NCBI GenBank assembly: GCA_945956975.1
Contig: CAMFKC010000019.1
Coordinates: 1-11,401 of the forward strand
Reading direction: 5' to 3'
Length of the DNA: 11,401 nt
Source of the DNA: an uncultured Methylocystaceae bacterium
GTDB lineage: Bacteria > Pseudomonadota > Alphaproteobacteria > Rhizobiales > Beijerinckiaceae
Shown: piece after piece, positions 1 through 6,905 of the stretch
Layout: each line of letters opens with the position of its first letter
Numbering within the stretch: position 1 is the first letter of the stretch
Program-made: the position numbers and the translations under genes
The notes under the pieces: generated by a model
What the model was told of the DNA's origin: nothing
What the model saw: only the letters and a program-made list of their open reading frames with translations
Databases searched by the model: none

Positions 1-821
1 ACGCCTCGGCGCGGCTCGCTTTCCGCGTGTTCGGCGCGGAGGAGCGCCCCTCCTCGGCCGTGACCGAGCAGGACGTGAAATCCGTACTGGCGGAGGCCGA
101 GACCGCAGGCGTGCTCGAGACCGGCGAACGCGCCATGATCTCGGGCGTGATGCGGCTCGGCGACCGCGACGTGCGCGACATCATGACCCCGCGCACGCGC
201 GTCAAATGGATCGACCTTGCCGACAGCGAGGAGAATATCCGCAGCGCCCTCCTCGCCAGCGCCCATTCGCGCGTTCCAGTGTCAGAAGGCGGGCCGGACG
301 GCATGATCGGCGTGGTCGAAACGCGCGAACTGCTCGCGCGCGCCGTAACGGGTGCGCCGCTCGACCTGCGCACCGCCGTGCGCCCGGCGCCCGTGCTCCC
401 GGACACGGTCGATGCGCTGGATGCGCTGGAAGCGCTGCGCAACGCCGAGACGCCTCTCGTGCTGGTCCACGATGAGTACGGGCATTTCGAGGGGATCGTG
501 ACGCCAGCCGATTTTCTCGACGCCATCGCCGGCGAGTTCCGCTCCGACCAGCCCGAGCCCGACGCCATCCAGCGCAAGGACGGGTCCTGGCTGCTCGCCG
601 GCGCAATGCCCGCGGACGAAATGGCCGACACGCTCGGCCTCTCCTTGCCCGCCGACCGCGACTACGAGACGGTCGCTGGTTTCGTCATATCCGCCATGAA
701 ACGGATGCCGGAACTCGCCGACGAGATCGAGGCGATGGGCTGGCGGTTCGAAGTGGTCGATCTCGACGGCAATCGGATCGACAAGGTTCTGGCGCAGCGG
801 CTGGCCTCGGCCGCCGCCTGA
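1..821 (+). CDS. DUF21/CBS/CorC-HlyC family transporter, 3' part only
   Basis: The gene enters from the left edge (first full codon at 3) and stops at TGA 819-821; 272 residues are visible. A GTG at 27 is in frame, but the reading frame and family-like sequence continue to its left, so it is not taken as the start. Numbering from that GTG, two CBS domains lie at about residues 54-108 (opening DIMTPR) and 118-172, followed by a CorC_HlyC domain at about 181-258 with the motifs YETVAGFV and FEVVDLDGNRIDKVL. The linker before the first CBS domain (VTEQDV..LLETGER-like) is the one that normally follows a DUF21 membrane domain, which should lie just outside the window. Family members include CorC/MpfA-type magnesium efflux proteins and PaeA polyamine exporters; the old name hemolysin C is misleading. 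The CBS pair probably senses nucleotides. The substrate cannot be decided here. The next gene starts 79 bases downstream on the same strand. Confidence 0.9.
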   Translation, partial: ASARLAFRVFGAEERPSSAVTEQDVKSVLAEAETAGVLETGERAMISGVMRLGDRDVRDIMTPRTRVKWIDLADSEENIRSALLASAHSRVPVSEGGPDGMIGVVETRELLARAVTGAPLDLRTAVRPAPVLPDTVDALDALEALRNAETPLVLVHDEYGHFEGIVTPADFLDAIAGEFRSDQPEPDAIQRKDGSWLLAGAMPADEMADTLGLSLPADRDYETVAGFVISAMKRMPELADEIEAMGWRFEVVDLDGNRIDKVLAQRLASAAA

Positions 822-839
822 CCGCGCGGTTTTCCGAAG

Positions 840-853
840 CATTAACCTTAATG
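840..853. promoter_or_regulatory. Inverted repeat CATTAA-CC-TTAATG upstream of the M23 gene
   Basis: This is a perfect 6-bp inverted repeat with a 2-base centre in an AT-rich island between the transporter stop and the M23 start. It contains the octamer CATTAACC (840-847), which ends 53 bases before the ATG. The same octamer occurs on the other strand upstream of amiC. TTAACC resembles a CtrA half-site, but the TTAA-N7-TTAA spacing is absent. It could be a regulator site or part of the promoter; no convincing -35/-10 pair was found beside it. Confidence 0.35.
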
Positions 854-900
854 GTTTCTGATGTCTGCGGGCGTGGCCGGCGTTGCGCCCGGAGTGAACC

Positions 901-2304
901 ATGTCCGTACGAACGCATTTTCCTTCGGCCAAAGAGCCGGAAAGCCATTTCTTCTTCACGGTTTCTCGCGGCGGACGCCAGAAACGCTTCGCGCTGCGGC
1001 CGGGCGTCCTGTACGGGCTGATCGGCGGGCTCCCGCTGCTCGGGGCGGTCTATCTCGGCGCCACCGCCTATCTCTTCTTCCGCGACGATATGGTCGCCGC
1101 CCTCATGGCGCGGCAGGCCCGCCAGCAATATGCGTACGAGGACCGCCTGGCCGCGATGCGGCTGCAGCTCGACCGCGTGACCAGCCGCCAGCTGCTCGAC
1201 CAGGACTCGTTCGAGGGCAAGGTCCAGCACCTCATCGCTCGCGAGGCCCAGCTCGAGACCCGAACCGCTATCGTCGCCGCGCTCGGCGACCGGATCGGCG
1301 TCTCGCCAGAGACGACAGCCACGATCGCCCCCGCCAAGGCCGCGCCGCGCGCCGCCGATGCAGGCCGGCGCGCGCCGGCCGCGACCGGCGGGCCGGAAAC
1401 CAAGGCCAACGGCTTTGCGCCCCTGCCGCAGCCGATGGACGACACGCCCTTCCGCCCGGAGAAGCCGCGTCCCGACGGTTTCGAATTGCGCGGTCCGTCA
1501 GCGGAGCCGCGCCAGCCGCTCCGTTCGGGCGCGCTGGCCCCCGAGCCGAACCGGCTGCTGGCCGAAGCAGCGGACGCCGACATTTCGACGCCCGCGCGGA
1601 TCGAACTCCTGGCCGCCTCGCTCGACCGTATCGAGCGCCAGCAGGTTGCGGCGCTCGCCTCGCTGGCAGGGCCGGCCAAGCGCAAGGCCGAGCAGCTCGA
1701 ATCCGTCATCGCCGAGACCGGACTGTCCCCGAACCGCCTGAAGGCGCCGGACAGCGCCAAGGCAGCGATGGGCGGCCCCTTCGTGCCCGCTGACATCGAT
1801 GCAAACGGTTCGCCGTTCGAAAAACAGCTCGCGCAGGTTCAGCACGCCTTCGTCGCGCTCGATCGCATCCGCCGCGTTTTGCCCTACGTACCTGTGCGCA
1901 AGCCGCTGTCCGGGCCGCTCGAAATCACATCCACCTTCGGCTATCGCTCCGACCCCTTCCTGGGCCGCCCTGCCCTGCATTCCGGCATGGACATGCGGGC
2001 AGAGACCGGCACGCCCGCACGGGCCACGGCTGGTGGCAAGGTGGTGACCGCGGGCTGGAGCGGCGGCTACGGCAACATGGTGGAAATCGACCACGGCAAC
2101 GGCCTGTCGACCCGCTACGGCCATTTGTCGGCGATTTCAGTTGCAGACGGCCAGACGGTGGCGGCCGGCGACGTGATCGGCCGCGTCGGCTCCACGGGCC
2201 GCTCGACCGGCCCGCATCTGCACTACGAAGTCCGCATCGACGACGAAGCGACCGACCCGTCGCGCTTCGTGAAGGCCGCGCGGCTGCTGACGATGAAGGA
2301 CTGA
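901..2304 (+). CDS. Membrane-anchored M23 family peptidoglycan endopeptidase
   Basis: This is a 467-residue zinc metallopeptidase predicted to cut peptide cross-links of peptidoglycan. A short cytoplasmic N-terminus is followed by one membrane segment (about 34-60), a likely coiled coil (about 62-125), a long Ala/Pro-rich linker (about 135-300), a short helical region and a C-terminal LytM/M23 domain (about 337-460). The zinc and catalytic residues are all present: H360 and D364 (HSGMD), H408 (YGHLS), and H439 and H441 (HLH). It therefore looks active and is not a degenerate EnvC/NlpD-type activator. The ATG at 901 is chosen because GGAG (891-894) lies six bases upstream and the membrane segment follows at the expected place. 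It is probably transcribed from the 822-900 gap, possibly with the upstream transporter. Its stop codon directly abuts the stop of the convergent DUF429 gene. Natural partners in the window are AmiC and PBP1a, but the exact in vivo substrate is not known. Confidence 0.92.
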   Translation: MSVRTHFPSAKEPESHFFFTVSRGGRQKRFALRPGVLYGLIGGLPLLGAVYLGATAYLFFRDDMVAALMARQARQQYAYEDRLAAMRLQLDRVTSRQLLDQDSFEGKVQHLIAREAQLETRTAIVAALGDRIGVSPETTATIAPAKAAPRAADAGRRAPAATGGPETKANGFAPLPQPMDDTPFRPEKPRPDGFELRGPSAEPRQPLRSGALAPEPNRLLAEAADADISTPARIELLAASLDRIERQQVAALASLAGPAKRKAEQLESVIAETGLSPNRLKAPDSAKAAMGGPFVPADIDANGSPFEKQLAQVQHAFVALDRIRRVLPYVPVRKPLSGPLEITSTFGYRSDPFLGRPALHSGMDMRAETGTPARATAGGKVVTAGWSGGYGNMVEIDHGNGLSTRYGHLSAISVADGQTVAAGDVIGRVGSTGRSTGPHLHYEVRIDDEATDPSRFVKAARLLTMKD

Positions 2305-3084
2305 TCAGGCACCCGCTAGGATGAATACGTCGGCCTCGTCTACCCGCGCGGATGCTTCGATGGTCGCAAGGATCGTGGCGTTCCAGAAGCGCTGCGGCGG
2401 CAGGAAAATGCGCCCCTGCGCATCGCCTATGGCGACATATGAGCCTGCCGCCACACAGAGCGCCGTCATGGCGCACACGAGCGCTGCACGATCGTCGTGG
2501 TGGGTCACCGCTTCCAGCGGCGTGACGTTCGTTCGTCCAGGAAGCAGCGCCTGCATAAGGGCCGTGAAGCCTCGGGTCTCGCACAGCTCGACGTAGTAGC
2601 GGTCCGATTTGCCGGCCCTGCCCCTTGCGAGCCCGTGACCGTCGGGCAGCATCACGCCCATGAACGAATTCGGGAAAGCCTCGGCGATGGCGCTTGGATG
2701 CAGCGCGCCGGGAAAAGCCGACGTCGAAAGTTTCGCGATCGACAACAGATCAGCGATCGCTTCGTTGGTCGCTCGGTTGAGCAGACGTCCCGACGGCGTG
2801 TGGCAGGGACCGGGTTTTCCAATCGCCTTGGCCACGCCCAGCGTCAATAGACGCTCGGCGGATCGGTAGAGGCCAATCTCATCAAGACCCGCGCGGAACG
2901 GTCCGTCGAAGGCGGCCGCGAGATGCCTATTATCGCCGGCAATTTTGGCGAGCGCGGCGCGGCGCTCGTCGGCATTGTAGCGGAAACGCAGGCAGCGCCA
3001 GTCTAAGCGGGTTTCGTCCCAGAACAGGCGGCAGACGGCACCGGACTTGCGCACCGGCGAATAGCCGATGTCGACGCCGAGCAC
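2305..3084 (-). CDS. DUF429 family protein, predicted RNase H-like fold
   Basis: This is a 259-residue protein of unknown function that resembles DUF429 proteins, which have been proposed to adopt an RNase H-like nuclease fold. Support comes from spaced acidic motifs: VLGVDIGYS at the N-terminus (D5), AAFDGPF (D60), EAFPNS (E135) and a late HHDDRAALVCA (D197/D198), followed by GDAQGRIFLPP. No nuclease activity can be claimed from this. GTG at 3084 is chosen because the conserved motif begins there and the prfB stop lies 20 bases upstream. The frame stays open into prfB, up to 3381, but that extension is an Arg-rich shadow of prfB with no family likeness. There is no strong ribosome site before the GTG, so translation may be coupled to prfB. 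The gene is last in the leftward series amiC-mrcA-prfB and convergent with the M23 gene. By eye its base composition is slightly less GC-rich than its neighbours. Confidence 0.8.
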   Translation of the reverse strand: MLGVDIGYSPVRKSGAVCRLFWDETRLDWRCLRFRYNADERRAALAKIAGDNRHLAAAFDGPFRAGLDEIGLYRSAERLLTLGVAKAIGKPGPCHTPSGRLLNRATNEAIADLLSIAKLSTSAFPGALHPSAIAEAFPNSFMGVMLPDGHGLARGRAGKSDRYYVELCETRGFTALMQALLPGRTNVTPLEAVTHHDDRAALVCAMTALCVAAGSYVAIGDAQGRIFLPPQRFWNATILATIEASARVDEADVFILAGA

Positions 3085-3104
3085 GCTGCCGAGAGCGGGC
3101 GCGC

Positions 3105-4236
3105 TCAGTCGACGTCCTCGACCTTCTCCGGCCCGCCGCCATGGATGCGCTGCGCGAGCGCGGCTTCCATGAAATCGTCGAGATCGCCGTCGAGCACCTC
3201 GTCCGGCGTGCCCGAGGTGACGCCCGTGCGCAGGTCCTTCACGAGCTGATAGGGCTGCAGCACGTAGGAGCGGATCTGGTGGCCCCAGCCGATGTCGGTC
3301 TTCGACGCGGCGATGGCGTTGGCTTCCGCCTCGCGCTTTTCCAGCTCCAGTTCGTAGAGACGCGCGCGCAGCATGTTCCACGCGGTCGCGCGGTTCTTGT
3401 GCTGCGAGCGCTCCATCTGGCAGGCGACGACGATGCCGGTCGGGATATGCGTGATGCGGATCGCGGAATCCGTGGTGTTGACGTGCTGGCCGCCGGCGCC
3501 GGACGAGCGGAACGTGTCGATGCGGCAGTCGGCCTCGTTGATCTGAATGTCGATCTTGTCGTCGATGACCGGATAGACCCAGACCGAGGCGAAGCTCGTG
3601 TGGCGGCGCGCGTTCGAATCGTAGGGAGAGATACGCACGAGGCGATGCACGCCCGACTCGGTCTTCGACCAGCCGTGCGCGTTCATGCCCTTGACCAGAA
3701 GCGTGCCGGACTTGATGCCCGCTTCTTCGCCGGCCGTTTCCTCGATCACCTCGACGCGGAACTTGTGGCGCTCCGCCCAGCGCGCGTACATGCGGAACAG
3801 CATGCGCGCCCAGTCCTGGCTCTCCGTGCCGCCGGCGCCGGAATGGACTTCGATGTAGGTGTCGTTGCCGTCGGCCTCGCCGGCGAACAATGCCTCCACC
3901 TGGCGGCGACGGGCTTCCGCAACCAGCGCCTTCAGAGAGTCGACGCCTTCCTTTTCAGTGTCGGCGTCGTTCTCGCTCTCGCCGAGTTCGACGAGCGTGA
4001 TGGCGTCATCGAGCTCGCGCTCGAAGCGCTCGATCGAGCCCAGCCGATCCTCGAGTTCGTTGCGCTCGCGCATCAGCTTCTGCGCGGAGTCGGGATCGTT
4101 CCAGAAATCGGGATGTTCGGATTTGGCGTTCAGTTCCGCGAGGCGGCGCGTCGATGTTTCGACGTCAAAGATGCCTCCTCAGCAGTCCCACGGACTGCTT
4201 GATCTGTTCGACGAGTGCTTCGGGTTCAGCGCGCAT
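3105..4236 (-). CDS. prfB: Peptide chain release factor 2, with programmed +1 frameshift
   Basis: RF2 recognises UGA and UAA in the ribosomal A site and triggers peptide release. The coding sequence is joined: 4236-4168 (23 codons, MRAEPEALVEQIKQSVGLLR then RHL) ends at an in-frame TGA (4167-4165). Skipping one base (T4167) continues as DVETSTRRL... from 4166 to the stop at 3107-3105. The product is 376 residues, the usual alphaproteobacterial length. The helical N-terminal domain is followed by the codon-reading tripeptide at S203-P204-Y205 (SPF in Escherichia coli) and the catalytic GGQ loop at 248-250. The residue before SGAGGQ is Ser, not the Thr of E. coli K-12. The ATG at 4236 lies 60 bases after the mrcA stop, with a modest AAAGAG ribosome site. 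A later ATG in the main frame (4073) would remove 54 conserved residues and is rejected. The shift site makes synthesis self-regulating: low RF2 slows termination at UGA and favours the shift. Confidence 0.97.
4164..4179 (-). promoter_or_regulatory. prfB programmed +1 frameshift element
   Basis: Read on the minus strand, this is AGGAGG (4179-4174), a three-base spacer CAT, CTT (4170-4168), TGA (4167-4165) and C. This matches the known E. coli arrangement, which has AGGGGG, three bases, CUU-UGA-C. The internal Shine-Dalgarno sits too close to the P site and pulls the ribosome +1 when UGA decoding is slow, and UGAC is a poor terminator. The frames on both sides are conserved RF2 sequence, so this is a genuine recoding site and not a sequencing error. 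Confidence 0.96.
4181..4199 (-). repeat. Perfect 8-bp hairpin just 5' of the prfB frameshift site
   Basis: In the mRNA, AGCAGTCC pairs with GGACTGCT around a three-base loop GTG. One base separates the stem from the internal AGGAGG. It lies within codons 13-19 of prfB (KQSVGLL), so it may be a by-product of coding, but its perfection and position make a role in frameshifting possible. Confidence 0.6.
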
Positions 4237-4248
4237 GTGACTCTTTGC

Positions 4249-4277
4249 GAGGGGCGAGAGAAAGCTCTGCGCCCCTC
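4249..4277 (-). repeat. Strong hairpin in the mrcA-prfB intergenic gap
   Basis: GAGGGGCG pairs with CGCCCCTC (8 bp). Inside, AGAG pairs with CTCT, with one unpaired base and a four-base loop. It occupies about half of the 60-base gap and ends 12 bases before the prfB ATG, right beside its ribosome site. No run of T follows on either strand, so it is not a standard terminator. It could be a processing or decay barrier between the mrcA and prfB messages, or an attenuator. Confidence 0.65.
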
Positions 4278-4296
4278 CTAAACGGGATAGATGGCG

Positions 4297-6711
4297 TCAG
4301 TAAAGCCCGCCGGTGCCCGAACCCACGGAGCGGTCCACGTCAGGAGCGGTCGCCGCGCCGCGCGAGGTGGCGTCGCCGATCACCGAGTAGGTATCGGGCG
4401 GCGCCGTGCCGGGCTTGAAGGCCTCGAGGATCGAGCCCTGGCCGGACGAGCGCATGCCCGAGCGCGGGTCCACGGAGATCAGCTTGATGCCCGGCGGCAC
4501 GCGGAAGGGCGCGTCGGGCTTGTCCTTCAGCGCGGCGGCCATGAAGTCGCGGAAGATCGGCGCGGCGTAGGTTGCGGCCTGCGCGGACTTGCCGGAGCCG
4601 AGCGACCGCGGACGGTCGTAGCCGATGTAGACGCCGACCGCGAGATCGGGCGAGAAGCCGACGAACCAGAGGTCCTTGGCGTCGTTGGTCGTGCCGGTCT
4701 TGCCGGCGAGATGCTTGCCCACCGACTTGATGCTCTGGCCGGTGCCGCGCAGGATCACGCCCTCCATGATGGAGGTGATCTGATAGGCGGTCAGCGGGTC
4801 GAGAACCTGCTCGCGCTTGTCCACCAGCTTGGGCTCGGACTGGTTGTCCCACTTGGCGGCGTCGCAGCCGATGCACTGGCGCTCGTCGTGCCGGTAGATC
4901 GTATGGCCCCAGCGATCCTGGATGCGGTCGATCAGCGACGGCTTGATGCGCTTGCCGCCGTTGTCGAGCATGGCGTAGCCGGTCACCATGCGCATCAGCG
5001 TCGTCTCGCCGGCGCCGAGCGACAGCGAGAGATAGGGCGCCATGTCGTCGTAGATGCCGAAGCGCTTGGCGTATTCGACGATCAGCGGCATGCCGACGTC
5101 CTTGGCGAGGCGCACCGTCATCATGTTCTTGGAGTGCTCGATGCCGTAGCGCAGCGTATGTGGGCCTGTGCCATGGCCTTCGAAGTTCTCGGGCCGCCAG
5201 ATCTCGCCGTTGCCCTGGTCGATCTCGATCGTCTCGTCCAGAATGACGGAGGACGGCGTATAGCCGTTGTCGAGCGCGGTGGCGTAGACGAACGGCTTGA
5301 AGGCCGAGCCCGGCTGGCGCTGCGCCTGCGTGGCGCGGTTGAATTCCGACTGGTCGAAGGAGAAGCCGCCGACCATGGCGAAGACGCGGCCCGTGTAGGG
5401 ATCCATGGCCATCAGCGCGCCGGAGATGTCCGGCACCTGCCGCAGCCGGTAGGCGCCGGGCGTCTTTTCGATCGGCTCGACATAGACCACGTCGCCGACG
5501 CTGAAGGCCGTGCGCGGCGACTTGCCGGTCCAGGACATGCCATCGCGGTTGATCACGCCGGTCTCGCGCTCGCGGGCGAGTTCGCCCGACTTTTCCTTGC
5601 GCGGTTGCAGGCCGATGCGCGCCTGCGCGTCCGAATTGTCGAGGACCACTGCGAGGCGCCACGGCTTCACGTCGCCAAGCGCGGGGATCGCGGCGAGCGG
5701 CACGCCCCAGTCGCCGGCGGTTTCGATGTGCTGGATCGCGCCGCGATAGCCCTGCGCCTCGTCGTAGCGCACGAGGCCGTTGACGAGCGCCTTGCGCGCA
5801 TAGACCTGCATCTGCGGGTCGAGCGTGGTACGGACGGACAGGCCGCCCTCGTAAAGTTTCTTGTCGCCGTAACGGTCGGACAATTCGCGACGGACTTCCT
5901 CGGCGAAATAGCCTGCGACATAGGTGTTGGGCGACAGCGCGCGGGGATTGACGCCCAGCGGCTCGGCGCGCGCCTTATCGCCCTCGTCCTTGGTGATGAA
6001 GCCGTCGTCGACCATGCGCTTGATGACGTAGTTGCGGCGGTCGAGGGCCTTGTCGCGGTTGCGGAACGGGTTGAGATCGCTCGGCGCCTTCGGCAGGGCC
6101 GCGAGGTAGGCGGCCTCGGAGATCGTCAGCTCGTGGACGGACTTGTTGAAGTAGTTCAGCGCGGAGGCGGCGACGCCGTAATTGCCGAGGCCGAGATAGA
6201 TCTCGTTCAGATAGAGCTCGAGGATCTTCTCCTTCGGATAGGCGGCCTCGATGCGGAAGGAGATCAGCGCCTCGCGAATCTTGCGCTCGATCGAGCGCTC
6301 ATTGCCGACGAGGAAGTTCTTGGCCACCTGCTGCGTGATGGTCGATGCGCCCTGCACGTGGCGCTGGCCTTGCAGGAGAATCATTACGGCGCGCGCAATG
6401 CCCTCGGGATCGACCCCGTTGTGCGTGTAGAAATTCTTGTCTTCCGCCGCGATGAAGGCCTGCTTGACCAGGGGCGGTATTGCGTAGCTGGGCAGGTAGA
6501 GGCGGCGCTCGCGGGAATATTCGGCCAGGATCGAACCGTCGCCCGCATGGACGCGGGTCATGACCGGCGGCTCGTAGTTCTTCAGTTGCGCCGTGTCGGG
6601 CAGGTCTTTCGAGAATGTGTAGATGACGGCGGCGACCGCCACCGCGCCGAGCACGAACAGAATCGCGCCGGTGGCGAACACGAAGCCGAAAAAGCGGCCG
6701 ATCATCCGCAT
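4297..6711 (-). CDS. mrcA: Penicillin-binding protein 1A, bifunctional glycosyltransferase/transpeptidase
   Basis: This is an 804-residue class A PBP that polymerises lipid II into glycan strands and cross-links them in the periplasm. After a short cytoplasmic tail comes one membrane anchor (about 6-33). The GT51 domain follows, with catalytic E90 in the EDKNFYTHNGVD motif, QGASTITQQ (120-128) and YLNEIYLGLGNYG. A PCB-OB-like region lies at about 350-420. The transpeptidase motifs are S469-A-F-K472, S527-K-N529 and K671-T-G673, all intact. The ATG at 6711 (MRMIGRFFG) is chosen because it starts the membrane anchor directly. The frame is open 48 codons further, to 6855, but that stretch is Arg-rich with no family likeness. 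A second ATG two codons in (6705) is also possible. A cysteine pair C613/C616 (CIGC) lies in the transpeptidase domain. The gene follows amiC in the same direction after a 194-base gap and precedes prfB by 60 bases. Confidence 0.96.
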   Translation of the reverse strand: MRMIGRFFGFVFATGAILFVLGAVAVAAVIYTFSKDLPDTAQLKNYEPPVMTRVHAGDGSILAEYSRERRLYLPSYAIPPLVKQAFIAAEDKNFYTHNGVDPEGIARAVMILLQGQRHVQGASTITQQVAKNFLVGNERSIERKIREALISFRIEAAYPKEKILELYLNEIYLGLGNYGVAASALNYFNKSVHELTISEAAYLAALPKAPSDLNPFRNRDKALDRRNYVIKRMVDDGFITKDEGDKARAEPLGVNPRALSPNTYVAGYFAEEVRRELSDRYGDKKLYEGGLSVRTTLDPQMQVYARKALVNGLVRYDEAQGYRGAIQHIETAGDWGVPLAAIPALGDVKPWRLAVVLDNSDAQARIGLQPRKEKSGELARERETGVINRDGMSWTGKSPRTAFSVGDVVYVEPIEKTPGAYRLRQVPDISGALMAMDPYTGRVFAMVGGFSFDQSEFNRATQAQRQPGSAFKPFVYATALDNGYTPSSVILDETIEIDQGNGEIWRPENFEGHGTGPHTLRYGIEHSKNMMTVRLAKDVGMPLIVEYAKRFGIYDDMAPYLSLSLGAGETTLMRMVTGYAMLDNGGKRIKPSLIDRIQDRWGHTIYRHDERQCIGCDAAKWDNQSEPKLVDKREQVLDPLTAYQITSIMEGVILRGTGQSIKSVGKHLAGKTGTTNDAKDLWFVGFSPDLAVGVYIGYDRPRSLGSGKSAQAATYAAPIFRDFMAAALKDKPDAPFRVPPGIKLISVDPRSGMRSSGQGSILEAFKPGTAPPDTYSVIGDATSRGAATAPDVDRSVGSGTGGLY

Positions 6712-6787
6712 GTCGAAGGTCTCTGTCCAAACGTCACTGGTGGAACGCCCCGGTCTGCGCCGCAGCGGGCGACGGCGAATGCGCCGC

Positions 6788-6826
6788 GGATCGGCCCATC
6801 CATATACGCAACGCGCCGGCCGATCC
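6788..6826. repeat. 9-bp perfect inverted repeat upstream of mrcA
   Basis: GGATCGGCC (6788-6796) and GGCCGATCC (6818-6826) flank a 21-base spacer containing CATATAC, one of the few AT-rich spots in the amiC-mrcA gap. The dyad ends 76 bases before the mrcA ATG. It could be an operator over a promoter or a leader stem-loop. The rest of the gap (6712-6905) shows no clear -35/-10 pair and no terminator with a T run. Confidence 0.4.
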
Positions 6827-6905
6827 ACACGAAATCGATTGCGCTTGATGCGCATAAACTGTGGTGGATTCAGGGCGCATCGCGCGGCCCCTCAGCCTGT
6901 CTCCG

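Noticed and set aside
822..835. CCGCGCGG followed by TTTT after the transporter stop, as a terminator
   Set aside because: The palindrome leaves no room for a loop of three or more bases with a useful stem, and the T run is only four long.
3141..4202. 353-codon open frame on the plus strand opposite prfB
   Set aside because: It is a shadow of prfB with no family likeness; the minus strand carries unmistakable RF2 sequence.
4073..4236. prfB as a pseudogene because of the in-frame TGA
   Set aside because: The TGA sits in the exact recoding context AGGAGG-N3-CTT-TGA-C, and the joined protein is full length and conserved.
6712..6855. 48-codon N-terminal extension of mrcA
   Set aside because: The extension is Arg-rich, unlike the family, and would put a long tail before the membrane anchor; the ATG at 6711 fits PBP1a.
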